A stretch of 64,000 bases of DNA from JBEKTW01 sp963727845. Its GTDB lineage: Bacteria > Bacteroidota > Ignavibacteria > UBA10030 > SZUA-254. Made by a program: the position numbers and the translations under genes. The stretch lies in contig CAVSHI010000006.1 in the NCBI GenBank assembly GCA_963727845.1, positions 310,001 to 374,000 on the forward strand. Reading direction: 5' to 3'. The first letter of the stretch is position 1, and each line of letters begins with the position of its first letter. This document shows, one piece after another, positions 1 through 8,445 of the stretch. The notes beneath the pieces were generated by a model. That model did no database searches. It saw nothing but the letters and a program-made list of their open reading frames with translations, and was not told where the DNA came from.

Positions 1-370
1 ACTGCGAGAGGCCGATGCAACCCGATGCAATCGAGAGGGGAGCGCTGAACGACAGTTGCCAGACGTACAGGAAAGCCATCAGCTTGCCGAGCCCGGCCGG
101 GTTGTAGATTTCCTTGAGATAACGGTATGACCCTCCCGAACCCGGCAAGGCCGCACCAAGTTCTGCCCATACAAGTCCGTCACACGCGACGAGCACGGCG
201 CCGAAGATCCATCCGAGAATTGCCTGCGGACCTCCCATCGCGGCGACGATCAAGGGAATAGTAATAAACGGACCGACGCCGATCATGTCGATCATGTTCA
301 GAGAGGTCGCGGCCGCAAGGCCGACCCCTCGAATGAGTTCCGGGCGGTTGTTTGGTGCCGGGGGTGACAC
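1..370 (-). CDS. APC-family amino acid permease, N-terminal part (runs off window)
   Basis: Only about 123 N-terminal residues are inside the window; the gene continues past position 1. Reading begins at a GTG (370-368) that directly follows the stop codon of the upstream PIG-L gene in the same frame, so no earlier start is possible and translation is probably coupled. The start is MSPPAPNNRPELIRG, then a first membrane helix containing SLNMIDMIGVGPF. This is the unwound glycine-rich helix 1 typical of amino acid-polyamine-organocation transporters, which binds the substrate amino group. A second hydrophobic segment (GGPQAILGWIFGAVL) and the helix 2-3 motif AELGAALPGSGGSYRYL follow, also characteristic of APC transporters. 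Expected role: proton- or sodium-coupled amino acid uptake or exchange in the inner membrane. The substrate cannot be told from this fragment. Confidence 0.85.
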   Translation of the reverse strand, partial: MSPPAPNNRPELIRGVGLAAATSLNMIDMIGVGPFITIPLIVAAMGGPQAILGWIFGAVLVACDGLVWAELGAALPGSGGSYRYLKEIYNPAGLGKLMAFLYVWQLSFSAPLSIASGCIGLSQ

Positions 371-2278
371 TCAGCGGTTCTTCTGGGAGATCAGATTAAA
401 CAGCAGCTTCACGGCTCCGTCGTTGAGGATGCGCAGCTGCCGGTACAGCACAAGCGATGTGTAGGTATAGGTCCCCTTGCCGTATCGTGCCCAGAGGAGT
501 GATGTCGGCGGCTGGCGCTCGTCCTCATCGCTCATCGCCAGCAGGCGGACGTATCTCGCGGAAGTCTTGAGCGTGTCGTCGCTTGGCAGGTAAATGCTTC
601 GTTCCTGCACCCAGCCGTTCCAATCCCGGGGCAGGATCACGTTCGGCGTCGTGAGCAGGGGATGGTCGGGCACGAGCGGAACCACGGCAGCGTCTTCTTC
701 CGTCACGCGTTCACTCGTGAGCGTGATGGGGTACGGTGAGAAACCCTTCCCATTCCAGTCGTTTGATTTGTGATAGAAACAGACGAGGTTGCCGCCGCCA
801 AAAGAGTATTCGAGTAACCGGTTTGCATACTTGACTGCATCGCTCCGGAATTCAAACGTCCGGAGGTCGAGCAGGATCGTCGAGTACTTTCCTAAATCCC
901 CGGAGGCTAATGCGCTCGAGTCGATGCGGCGGTAGTTGATGTGGAATGATTGGAGCAATTCCTCCAGTGAATTATCATACGTGGCGACAATCCCCACCAC
1001 GATATCGGGTTCGAATTTCGCGTTCACTGGTTCGAAAGTCACAACGGCGCTCGCCGGAATCGAGTGGTTCCCCGGAGCGTAGTTGCTTTCTTCCACTTCA
1101 AAATGCAGGGTCTTTTCGGTGTTTATTTCATCCCAGCCAATCGCCAGTTGCACGGTATCAGAATATTTCTGTTGGTCAAGGTCGACGCTTTTTGAAAAAA
1201 GGCTGCGGCTGTCCCTTCCGACATGAACTGTCAGGTTCGCATCGACGGTCCCCGGCGTGTTTTTGATAAGGTTGACGACGAATGTCCGGCTGATTTCTTT
1301 GTTGGTCGATTCACCGGGAAGTTCCGACGGTACGAATCCCGGGGACACCACAATCTTCACGGGTGCAGCAGCCTCGAGAGCTGCGCTTGTAACCTGAACC
1401 CGAGTCCTCATTGACGGTGTGATCCCCGAAAAGAGGTCATGGTTATCGAAAGGATATTGACGGTCACTCTCAACGAGGTAGTATCTGTGGCGCCGGAAGA
1501 AATCCGGGATTCCTTCGAGGGTGATTCGCTCCAACCCTTGTGATCGGTGCTTGTGGAGAGCCGTAATTGCGATTTGGTCGATGGATGTGCCGGTACTGTC
1601 ATGCTGGCGCGTATCGAGTTCGACGAGCTGCCTGCTTTTTGCCGTTGAGTCCACTCTGAACAATCGGAAAAAGAGCTTCTTTACCTGCCACGTTGTAACC
1701 CCGCCGTGCAATTGTTCCGGATGGAACCTAGGGTCGGCTGCTTTCGAGAACGCCTCATAAGCCGTAATGCCGACCGCTTGATGGTTGCCGTGCTGGCGGT
1801 TCGGTTTCACGGTAACGGTGTCGTGGTTTGTGATGATAACATCCGGTTTGAGAGCCCGGATGAAGTACACAAGTCGCGCGAGGACACTGTCTTTGCCGCC
1901 CCACTTAATGAACGTCTCCTTCGCCGTTTTTGAAAATCCAAAATCGGGGAAGCCGAGGAAGTAGGCTTCCGTGCCGAGAATCTTAGCCGCTTCGAGCGTT
2001 TCGTTCGTTCGCAGTGCGCCGAGGTCATCGTAGAGCTCGGAACCGATTTCATTCTGTCCGCCTTCTCCCCGGGTGAAAAGGACACTGTACGTTTTGAGCC
2101 CGCGTACTATTCCGTTGAATGCGAGCGCGGCGCCGTCTTCATCGTCGGGATGGGCGGAGAGGCACATGAGAACGAGCGAGGGTTGCGAGGAATCTGCCGG
2201 CGTTGTCCGCTGCGGTTTGCCGTAGCAGAGAAAAGCGCCGCACAGTAGGATTGAAAGAACGATGGATGTCTTTTCCAT
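371..2278 (-). CDS. Secreted PIG-L family deacetylase with C-terminal extension
   Basis: PIG-L proteins are zinc-dependent N-acetyl (often N-acetylglucosaminyl) deacetylases. The start at 2278 gives MEKTSIVLSILLCGAFLCYG, a clean signal peptide; an in-frame ATG 27 bases upstream would add an unhelpful MPMHQTHSV. The zinc and catalytic motif AHPDDE lies near residues 42-47, followed by a TRGEGGQNE block. The second histidine motif HGNHQAVG is near 163-170. The catalytic domain ends near residue 270. The remaining 365 residues are a beta-rich region plus a Rossmann-like or glutamine-amidotransferase-like part (IVATYDNSLEELL, then a LLDLRTFEFRSDA stretch), as in the large secreted PIG-L proteins of Bacteroidota. 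The substrate is unknown; a periplasmic or surface carbohydrate is likely. The next gene downstream is the permease, with no gap. Confidence 0.88.
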   Translation of the reverse strand: MEKTSIVLSILLCGAFLCYGKPQRTTPADSSQPSLVLMCLSAHPDDEDGAALAFNGIVRGLKTYSVLFTRGEGGQNEIGSELYDDLGALRTNETLEAAKILGTEAYFLGFPDFGFSKTAKETFIKWGGKDSVLARLVYFIRALKPDVIITNHDTVTVKPNRQHGNHQAVGITAYEAFSKAADPRFHPEQLHGGVTTWQVKKLFFRLFRVDSTAKSRQLVELDTRQHDSTGTSIDQIAITALHKHRSQGLERITLEGIPDFFRRHRYYLVESDRQYPFDNHDLFSGITPSMRTRVQVTSAALEAAAPVKIVVSPGFVPSELPGESTNKEISRTFVVNLIKNTPGTVDANLTVHVGRDSRSLFSKSVDLDQQKYSDTVQLAIGWDEINTEKTLHFEVEESNYAPGNHSIPASAVVTFEPVNAKFEPDIVVGIVATYDNSLEELLQSFHINYRRIDSSALASGDLGKYSTILLDLRTFEFRSDAVKYANRLLEYSFGGGNLVCFYHKSNDWNGKGFSPYPITLTSERVTEEDAAVVPLVPDHPLLTTPNVILPRDWNGWVQERSIYLPSDDTLKTSARYVRLLAMSDEDERQPPTSLLWARYGKGTYTYTSLVLYRQLRILNDGAVKLLFNLISQKNR

Positions 2279-2483
2279 CACAGAATGAGTTTGATGCATA
2301 GGCAAATCTGTTCTATAATCTTTGAAATCATTGAATTATTCAAAAATAGCCTTATTGGCCCATTTTTCCATCCACCTGGATCCCATTGCAGACAAGAAAT
2401 TTGATGTGATATAGATCAAGTATTTTATCAGAAATAATCGTATATTATAGTGAACGTTTAACGGATTACTGGAACCTTTTGTC

Positions 2484-2645
2484 ATGGACGAATCGAAAAG
2501 TATAACGAAATTGTTGAAATGGATTGGAATCGCCGCGCTCGCGGCCGTCCCGCTTCTGTTCATCCTCAATAAACTGAGAGCCCATCAGGTGGAAACTACG
2601 GAAGACGACAGTTCAAACATCTTCGCGGAAGAATTATCTCAGTAA
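2484..2645 (+). CDS. Small single-pass membrane protein (53 aa), unknown
   Basis: This short reading frame starts MDESKSITKLLKW, has one hydrophobic helix (IGIAALAAVPLLFIL) and ends in an acidic tail (ETTEDDSSNIFAEELSQ). Charge layout, a single helix and an acidic tail look like a genuine small membrane protein rather than a chance frame. It sits alone between the divergent PIG-L gene and the convergent PBP1A gene, about 40 bases from the latter's stop. An AT-rich stretch with TATATTATAG-like sequence lies 30-40 bases upstream of the ATG and could hold a promoter. No good Shine-Dalgarno is seen, which is common in Bacteroidota. Function is unknown. The overlapping minus-strand frame has no such organisation and was ignored. 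Confidence 0.5.
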   Translation: MDESKSITKLLKWIGIAALAAVPLLFILNKLRAHQVETTEDDSSNIFAEELSQ

Positions 2646-2686
2646 GCTGTCGCTGGTGAGCTGTTTGCCGCCGGTTTTCCAATCTT

Positions 2687-4918
2687 TCAAAATCGTGTCG
2701 TTGGTTTAGTCTCTTCTTCCTTCCAATGCGCGCTCGTGTGCTTGTCGCACACAGGCGGACGGTATTTCTTGTTGAAAACTTCCTCCATCCGTTCGGGACA
2801 GAACGGAGTCGCTATTTTCTTTGTCTCGGTGCAAATCGTATCCCGCTCGACCCCTTCCGGTTGATTGAAATAATCCAGCGGCATTCCGATGTCCGGGTCG
2901 TCATAGACGTACTGCATGAATCGACCCCAGATCGGTGCTGCCGCATGGCCGCCCTGTCCGTCATTGTTCGTAAAATGGACGGTCTTGTTGTCGAATCCCA
3001 CCCATACGCCGGCAGTAATATGCGGCGTGAACCCGATGAACCATGCGTCCGCGAACTCCTGAGTCGTTCCGGTCTTGCCCGCGGCCGGCAGGTGGAAGTA
3101 CAGCCTCACCCGCCCGCCCGTCCCGCCGTTGACATTATCTTCCATCATGCTGGTAAGGAGGTACGCCGTTTCCGGGCCTAACACTTCACGTTTATCGGCC
3201 TTTGTCTCTTCGATCACATTCCCATTCTTGTCTTCAATTTTCACAATAGAAATTGGTTCGACATACACACCGTCATTCGCGAACACGCCGTAGGCAGCCG
3301 TAATCTCGAGTGGCTGGACTTCAGCCGTTCCTATCGCGATCGATTCATACGGCGGGATGTCGGATTTTATCCCCATGCGATGCGCGTAGCTCACGACCTG
3401 GCTAACGGGCGCGATTTCCATGATTGCCCTGATGGCAATGAGGTTGATGGAACGTTTGATCCCTTCACGAAGAGTCATCTTGCCCCCGAACGTCCCGTCG
3501 AAATTGGATGGGGCCCACCGTTGCCCGTTTGCCATCATGATGGTCACTGGCTGGTTGAGCAATTCGTAGCAGGGAGGATAGCCGTTGTCGATGGCGACGG
3601 TGTAGACGAACGGCTTGAACGCGGAACCGGGCTGCCGGCGAATCTGCGTCGTGTGATTCAAACCGTACTTGAAAGTCTCGAACGGAGATCCCCCCACCAT
3701 CGCGAGAATGTATCCGGTGCGATGGTCTATCGCAACAAAACCGACTTCAATGTGCTTTGCGTCCCTGCCGACGGAATCGACGAATGCCCTGTTTCTTCTG
3801 AGCGCCCGGTAGATGCTGTCGCGTTTCTGGGGTTCCGCCTGGCGGTACACGTCGGATGTCCAGATCGCCTGCGACACAGCTTTGCTCAATTCGGTGGGAT
3901 GGTCTTTCCATTGCCACGTTTCGTTGAAGGACTTCTGGTAGTCGGCAAGGTGTTCTTTTGCGGCACGGTTTGCGTAGCGCTGCATTCGGCTATCGAGGGT
4001 GGTATAGACGGACAGCCCGTCGCGATAGATATCCAGGCCGTATTTCTCCGCTTTCTGGACGAGCTGTTGACGTATCCACTCCACGAAATGCGGCGCGATC
4101 CCGCCGGCCTGTTGTTCGTTGATCGGCCGGAGGCTCAACTGTTCCTGCCTGGCGGTCTTTTCTTCTGCCTCCGTAATGTAACCGTATTTTGTCATCTGAC
4201 TGAGGACGGTGTTGCGCCGGTTGATCGCGGCGTCGCGGTGCTTGAACGGGTCGTAGATTCCCGGTCCTTTCAGCATCGCAATGAGAATGGCCGTTTCACC
4301 GAGAGTCAGATTCGAGGGATTCTTGCCGAAATAGATTTGTGACGCCGCAGCGATTCCGTAGGCGCTTCTTCCGAAGTACGCGACGTTCAAGTACATCTCG
4401 AGAATCTCTTCTTTCGTATAGTTGCGCTCGATCTGCACCGCGGTGATAAACTCGCGGATTTTTCGCGTGAATTTAGCCGGCAGCAGCTCATGAGCCCCTT
4501 TGAAACCGTAGAGATTGCGGGCAAGCTGCTGTGTGATCGTGCTTGCACCTTCGCGCAGGCGGAGCGTGAAGATATTCTTGATCATCGCCCTGGCAATGCG
4601 CGGCAGGTCCACGCCCCAATGCTGGTAGAAATCCTTGTCCTCCGTCGCTATGAGTGCGTTGACGAGATAGGGCGGCAATTCGGAGAGGGTCACCTGCGTT
4701 CGGTTCTTGATGAAGAACTGATCGAGAACCTCTCCGTCGGTCGAGAAAATTTTTGTGGCGAGTTCCGATTTGGGATTCTCAAGCTGTTCGAGCGAAGGCA
4801 GGCCCGAGATGATGTAGATGCCGTACCCGACAAGCAGGAGAGCCGCGACGATGCCGGCAGCAATATATTGGTGGCGCCGCTTGATGGGCGATTTGTGTTT
4901 CGGAGGAATCGCTTTCAT
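2687..4918 (-). CDS. Penicillin-binding protein 1A-type bifunctional peptidoglycan synthase
   Basis: Class A PBP that polymerises lipid II (GT51 glycosyltransferase) and cross-links peptides (transpeptidase), anchored in the inner membrane facing the periplasm. Residues 1-18 are basic and 19-38 form the membrane anchor. The GT51 motifs are ATEDKDFYQHWG (91-102, catalytic Glu) and EGASTITQQLARN (123-135). The transpeptidase motifs are SAFK (432-435, nucleophile Ser), SIN (490-492) and KTGTT (615-619), all intact. The length of 743 residues is normal for the family. The start codon overlaps the stop of the upstream LpxH-like gene by four bases (ATGA), so the two are co-translated. This pairs cell-wall and outer-membrane lipid synthesis in one unit. 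Confidence 0.96.
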   Translation of the reverse strand: MKAIPPKHKSPIKRRHQYIAAGIVAALLLVGYGIYIISGLPSLEQLENPKSELATKIFSTDGEVLDQFFIKNRTQVTLSELPPYLVNALIATEDKDFYQHWGVDLPRIARAMIKNIFTLRLREGASTITQQLARNLYGFKGAHELLPAKFTRKIREFITAVQIERNYTKEEILEMYLNVAYFGRSAYGIAAASQIYFGKNPSNLTLGETAILIAMLKGPGIYDPFKHRDAAINRRNTVLSQMTKYGYITEAEEKTARQEQLSLRPINEQQAGGIAPHFVEWIRQQLVQKAEKYGLDIYRDGLSVYTTLDSRMQRYANRAAKEHLADYQKSFNETWQWKDHPTELSKAVSQAIWTSDVYRQAEPQKRDSIYRALRRNRAFVDSVGRDAKHIEVGFVAIDHRTGYILAMVGGSPFETFKYGLNHTTQIRRQPGSAFKPFVYTVAIDNGYPPCYELLNQPVTIMMANGQRWAPSNFDGTFGGKMTLREGIKRSINLIAIRAIMEIAPVSQVVSYAHRMGIKSDIPPYESIAIGTAEVQPLEITAAYGVFANDGVYVEPISIVKIEDKNGNVIEETKADKREVLGPETAYLLTSMMEDNVNGGTGGRVRLYFHLPAAGKTGTTQEFADAWFIGFTPHITAGVWVGFDNKTVHFTNNDGQGGHAAAPIWGRFMQYVYDDPDIGMPLDYFNQPEGVERDTICTETKKIATPFCPERMEEVFNKKYRPPVCDKHTSAHWKEEETKPTTRF

Positions 4919-5640
4919 GATTTCCAGGTTTTGAGACTCACCACGCCGTCGGCGGCTTCGGCATACGTGTTGTGTTTAATCCAATCCCCGAGATTTATGT
5001 AAAGCCCCTTCCCGATTTCCTTTACCTCGGGCTGATGCCGGTGGCCCATGATGACGACGTCGAATCCTTGTTTGATCTTCTCAGCCGCGAATTTCACCAT
5101 CCCGTCTTCCTCACCGTAATGCTTTTCAGCGGTGTACTGCCGGCTCTTCTTCGACGAGAACCCGGCAAGTGCGATTCCAATGTCGGGATGAACCCACGAG
5201 TACAGCCACATGGCGAGAGGGTTTCGCAAAATCTTCTTGAGAATTCTATATCCCGTGTCGTTGTTGGCAAGGCCATCGCCGTGATGGATGAAGAATCTCT
5301 TGCCGTCGATTGTCGTCTCGAATGCATCCCGGTGGACAATCATGCCCAGCCGATCCCGGAAGTAATCCCGAATCCAGAAATCGTGGTTGCCGACGAGGTA
5401 GTACACTTTGATATTCCGGAGAACCAGATCTTCGAGTTTTGTCAGCAGGCGGTGATAACCCTTTGGCATGACCGATCGGTATTCGAACCAGGCGTCGAAC
5501 AGGTCGCCAACGATGAACAACTGGCTCGCATCGTTCGGGATCGCATCCAGAAAAGCTATAAGGCGCCGTTCTTTTCCCCGTTCCTCTTCGTCCGTGCCGA
5601 GTCCGAGGTGGGCATCGGAAATGAAATATGCTTTTGACAT
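4915..5640 (-). CDS. lpxH: UDP-2,3-diacylglucosamine pyrophosphohydrolase-like metallophosphoesterase
   Basis: Calcineurin-like metallophosphoesterase of the LpxH family, which cleaves UDP-2,3-diacylglucosamine to lipid X and UMP in lipid A synthesis at the inner face of the membrane. The dinuclear metal site motifs are all present: SDAHLG (D9, H11), GDLFDAW (45-51), GNHDFW (84-89), HHGDG (119-123) and GHRHQP (199-204). At 241 residues it has the normal LpxH size. Its 3' end overlaps PBP1A by four bases. In Bacteroidota the role may be filled by LpxH or close paralogues, so the exact substrate rests on family knowledge; the metallophosphoesterase fold itself is certain. Confidence 0.88.
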   Translation of the reverse strand: MSKAYFISDAHLGLGTDEEERGKERRLIAFLDAIPNDASQLFIVGDLFDAWFEYRSVMPKGYHRLLTKLEDLVLRNIKVYYLVGNHDFWIRDYFRDRLGMIVHRDAFETTIDGKRFFIHHGDGLANNDTGYRILKKILRNPLAMWLYSWVHPDIGIALAGFSSKKSRQYTAEKHYGEEDGMVKFAAEKIKQGFDVVIMGHRHQPEVKEIGKGLYINLGDWIKHNTYAEAADGVVSLKTWKS

Positions 5641-5646
5641 GAATGA

Positions 5647-6090
5647 CTACTTAGTTACCGTGCATGGAATGTCGATCGGCTGCTTGAATCTGCTGCACCA
5701 GCCCTCCGTTTCCGAGCAATAGAAATAGACCACCGTCCCGCGGAGCGTAAATTTTCCCGGCCTCGCGTTCTTGGAGATAATCACGGGCAGGCGGATGGGT
5801 TTGGATGCATCATATAATGTATCGATCATGGGGATCTCCGGCTTGCCGACGGAGGCGATCACTTCCGAGCTGTCCATTTTTATCTGGATCGGCTGGTCAA
5901 GATTGATGTGTATCCCTTTCTTTGGTTGCAACAAGACAAGGATCTGACCCGTTGCCCCGGCTTTGAGGGATTTTTGTTTCATGCTGGCCTCGCACCCGAC
6001 CGAGGCGTTCACGTTCGGCTTCTCGCTGAACGCGGTAGCAATCCAGGTGAGCAGGGCAAAGGAGGCAAACAGAGCCAAAATGTATTTCAT
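5647..6090 (-). CDS. Secreted DsbD-alpha-like (thiol-disulfide interchange) domain protein
   Basis: The 147-residue protein starts with a signal peptide (MKYILALFASFALLTWIATAFS) and folds as a single beta-rich domain. A conserved-looking pair of cysteines near residues 128-135 sits in YFYCSETEGWCSRF. The C-x6-C pair in an immunoglobulin-like domain resembles the N-terminal alpha domain of DsbD, which passes electrons from the membrane to periplasmic thiol proteins. Here the domain stands alone, without the membrane or thioredoxin parts. It lies six bases downstream of nothing else on its strand except the LpxH gene that follows (gap of 6), so it may be the first gene of the LpxH-PBP1A unit. 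Assignment is by motif and layout and is therefore moderate. Confidence 0.62.
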   Translation of the reverse strand: MKYILALFASFALLTWIATAFSEKPNVNASVGCEASMKQKSLKAGATGQILVLLQPKKGIHINLDQPIQIKMDSSEVIASVGKPEIPMIDTLYDASKPIRLPVIISKNARPGKFTLRGTVVYFYCSETEGWCSRFKQPIDIPCTVTK

Positions 6091-6221
6091 AGGGTACCTT
6101 TCAGGGTCATAATTACGAAGAAATCAACAAAAAGGCAAACCACATGGCCGTAGCGACTTTAAACTGAGAGACCACCACCGCGTTCCCATCATAAAACAAA
6201 ATCCTGTGACTGAACGTTTCT

Positions 6222-7493
6222 TCATGAAGCGGAAATCACGGCGCCCGGGGGTTCTTCCCTCACCTTCTGGAGAACGGAAAGCCCGGTTATGAAGAAGAAT
6301 CCGATAGAGAGAATAGCAAGCCGCTGGCTGCCTGTGATGACCGAAATCAATCCGAATATCGAGGGACCCAGGATTGCTGAAGCATTCCCGCAGATCCCGT
6401 CGTAAAAGCCGAAGAACTCCCCCGCGTGTTCGGGCGGCGTCAGCTTCGCCATGAGACTCCTGCTTGAAGACTGGGACGACCCTATCGACAGGCCGGCGAG
6501 CAATCCGACGCCGTAGAATCCTATTTTTGATTCAACGAAGAACGCCCCGATGACGACGCAAATCCACATAATGAGCGTGATGCTGATGGTCTTCTTCGGA
6601 CCGATATGGTCGGCCAGGATGCCGAAGAGCACCGCTCCCAGGATCGCGGTGGTCTGTGTCACGAGAAAGAAAATGATAACCTCGACCTCGGTAAAATGCA
6701 GGGTCACCTGCGCGAAGATGGCCGCAAAGAAGATGATGGTATTCACAGCGTCGATGTACAGAAAGAAGGCCAGCAGAAACCATGCGATGTTGCGATAGGA
6801 ACGAATATGTTTGATTGTTTTGAATGCCCGGCGAATCCCCAGCCTGATGTAAGGTATTTTGCGCACCAGCCTGATGCGTTGTTCCTTGAGAAAGAAAAAG
6901 AGCGGGAGCGAGAAGACAAGAAAGAAAACGGCGGCCATGCCAAAACTCAACCTGAAATTGAATATATTGGACGCCTCAAACCCCCCTTTGATGAGCGGAA
7001 ATGAAATGGCAAGAATTGTCAACGCGCCGAGATAGCCCATAGCAAATCCGTACCCGGAAACTCTGCCGTAATTTTTCTCGGTGGTAATCCGCGGAAGGAA
7101 GGCGTCGTAGAATGCGTATCCGCCCTCGAATCCGATGTTGGCGAAGATGAAGAAAAGCATTCCCAGGAAGATCATTCCCGGCCGGACGGTGACCAGGAGC
7201 GCGGTGAAAATGACGCACAAGAGTGTGAAGCCGAGCAGGAACCGCTTTCTGCCCCGGGCATAATCGCTGGCGGCTCCGAGGATCGGTGAGAGCACTGCGG
7301 CGGCCAGCATGGAAATGCTGTCGGAGATTCCCCAGTAAAGGTCGCCGTTTGGCGAGCTCAACGTTACAATGGCCCGGAAGTACAGTGCGTACCCAACGGT
7401 CTTGATCATGACGGAGAAGGCGGTTCGAGCAAAATCGAAGAGAGTCCAGGAAAAAATCTGAAGCCTGCCCGTTCCAGTTGCCCCCTCCGTCAT
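6222..7493 (-). CDS. MFS transporter, UMF1/Atg22-like
   Basis: This 423-residue membrane protein has about 12 hydrophobic segments and major facilitator hallmarks. The early motif SWTLFDFARTAFSVMI, the block GAASDYARGRKRFLL (loop 2-3 motif) and the segment NIGFEGGYAFYDAFLP followed by GYGFAMGYLGAL are typical of the UMF1 (Atg22-like) family. The first helix follows a short cytoplasmic stretch, MTEGATGTGRLQ. Its start codon shares one base with the stop of nusB (TGATG), so it is translationally coupled to nusB. The substrate is unknown; family members have been linked to efflux of amino acids or other small molecules. No disabling changes are seen. Confidence 0.85.
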   Translation of the reverse strand: MTEGATGTGRLQIFSWTLFDFARTAFSVMIKTVGYALYFRAIVTLSSPNGDLYWGISDSISMLAAAVLSPILGAASDYARGRKRFLLGFTLLCVIFTALLVTVRPGMIFLGMLFFIFANIGFEGGYAFYDAFLPRITTEKNYGRVSGYGFAMGYLGALTILAISFPLIKGGFEASNIFNFRLSFGMAAVFFLVFSLPLFFFLKEQRIRLVRKIPYIRLGIRRAFKTIKHIRSYRNIAWFLLAFFLYIDAVNTIIFFAAIFAQVTLHFTEVEVIIFFLVTQTTAILGAVLFGILADHIGPKKTISITLIMWICVVIGAFFVESKIGFYGVGLLAGLSIGSSQSSSRSLMAKLTPPEHAGEFFGFYDGICGNASAILGPSIFGLISVITGSQRLAILSIGFFFITGLSVLQKVREEPPGAVISAS

Positions 7494-8089
7494 CAGATAC
7501 CTTTTCGAAACTTGACGCGCAGATGTTTTTTCTTCCCGCCGGACTTCCGAGAGACGGTGGCCGGCTTGGCTGCCGGCGCCGGGCGAAAAACGGCGTGTTG
7601 CGGCCCCGGTGTGAGGCTCTTTGTGAGAAGCCCGCGGCCCGTCTTGTGGAGGGAACTGTTGCTCTTCAGCTCGTTGTGAATAGCATCGAGGATGCCGTTG
7701 ATGAATGGTCCGCTCTTCGTCGTGCTGTATTCTTTGGCTATCTCAATTGCTTCATTGATCGTTACCTTGGGCGGGATATCGGGGAAATGGATCAGCTCGC
7801 AGATTCCCATTCGAAGAAGGATCTTGTCGATCACCGCGATGCGGTCGAATTCCCAGTGGAAAGCTTTCGATTTGATAATCGCGTCGAGCTCCGCCTCATG
7901 CTGAACGACATGGCTGATCAGATCTTTTGCAAATTCGAATTCGCTCCGGTGCGTCTTCAGCTCATCGAGCTGTTGTTCCTCGACAAAGATAAGGGGTTCC
8001 TTGGAGATCTCGTAGGCATACAGCACCTGGAGGACTTTTTCCCGGATTAGCCGCCGCCGGTACACTACGGTGTTATCGCTGATTGTCAA
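7493..8089 (-). CDS. nusB: Transcription antitermination factor NusB with basic C-terminal tail
   Basis: NusB binds boxA RNA together with S10 and promotes antitermination, mainly of rRNA operons. The start is MTISDNTVVYRRRLIREKVLQVLYAYE, matching the NusB N-terminus (R-x2-Rx-x2-QxLYxxE). The middle segment carries WEFDRIAVIDKILLRMGICEL and then PPKVTINEAIEIAKEYSTTKSGPFINGILDAI, the classic NusB signature close to the end of the normal domain (about residue 137). The next 60 residues are a Lys/Arg/Gly/Pro-rich tail, longer than in typical NusB (about 140 residues), and probably disordered RNA-binding sequence. It overlaps the MFS gene by one base. Confidence 0.93.
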   Translation of the reverse strand: MTISDNTVVYRRRLIREKVLQVLYAYEISKEPLIFVEEQQLDELKTHRSEFEFAKDLISHVVQHEAELDAIIKSKAFHWEFDRIAVIDKILLRMGICELIHFPDIPPKVTINEAIEIAKEYSTTKSGPFINGILDAIHNELKSNSSLHKTGRGLLTKSLTPGPQHAVFRPAPAAKPATVSRKSGGKKKHLRVKFRKGI

Positions 8090-8187
8090 TTTCCAGGCTG
8101 TAGTGAAATGCTCGTAAAGAACTTGAGGGTTAATGAATCTTGGGTATCAATGTACAGAAAATTCGAACGGAAGGCAAGAAAAGGAAG

Positions 8188-8230
8188 TCCCCTCCCTGGA
8201 GGGGTGTCGACGAAGTCGACGGGGTGGGTA
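8188..8230. repeat. Palindromic intergenic repeat, CCCCTCC...GGGGTGGGT type
   Basis: Within the 356-base gap between nusB and the T9SS gene lies a stretch with CCCCTCC-tgga-GGGG and GTCGAC-gaa-GTCGAC self-complementary arms, followed by GGGGTGGGTA. It resembles short extragenic palindromic repeats found scattered in many bacterial genomes. Apart from this and the terminator at 8397, nothing else recognisable is seen in 8090-8445. Confidence 0.5.
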
Positions 8231-8396
8231 ACCATGGATGATCTTTCACTCTTACTTACCCATTATAATGTCAGATCAAATTGACCCACTACCAAACACG
8301 ACGGTCGTCACGTGCATTTTGAGTCTTTGAGTCTCCTCATGAGCTTTGTCTCTGGCTGGCATTGGCCGCGGTTTCCCCGACTCAGCGGAAAAACAA

Positions 8397-8424
8397 GAAG
8401 CCCGGCTAGCGATAGCCGGGCTTC
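8397..8424 (-). terminator. Intrinsic terminator of the 8446-11331 T9SS gene
   Basis: A 12-base perfect stem (GAAGCCCGGCTA / TAGCCGGGCTTC) with a 4-base loop. Read on the minus strand it is followed by TTGTTTTT. It starts 22 bases after the stop codon of the T9SS gene. Confidence 0.88.
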
Positions 8425-8445
8425 GATTTTCTTTTGCATAGGATA

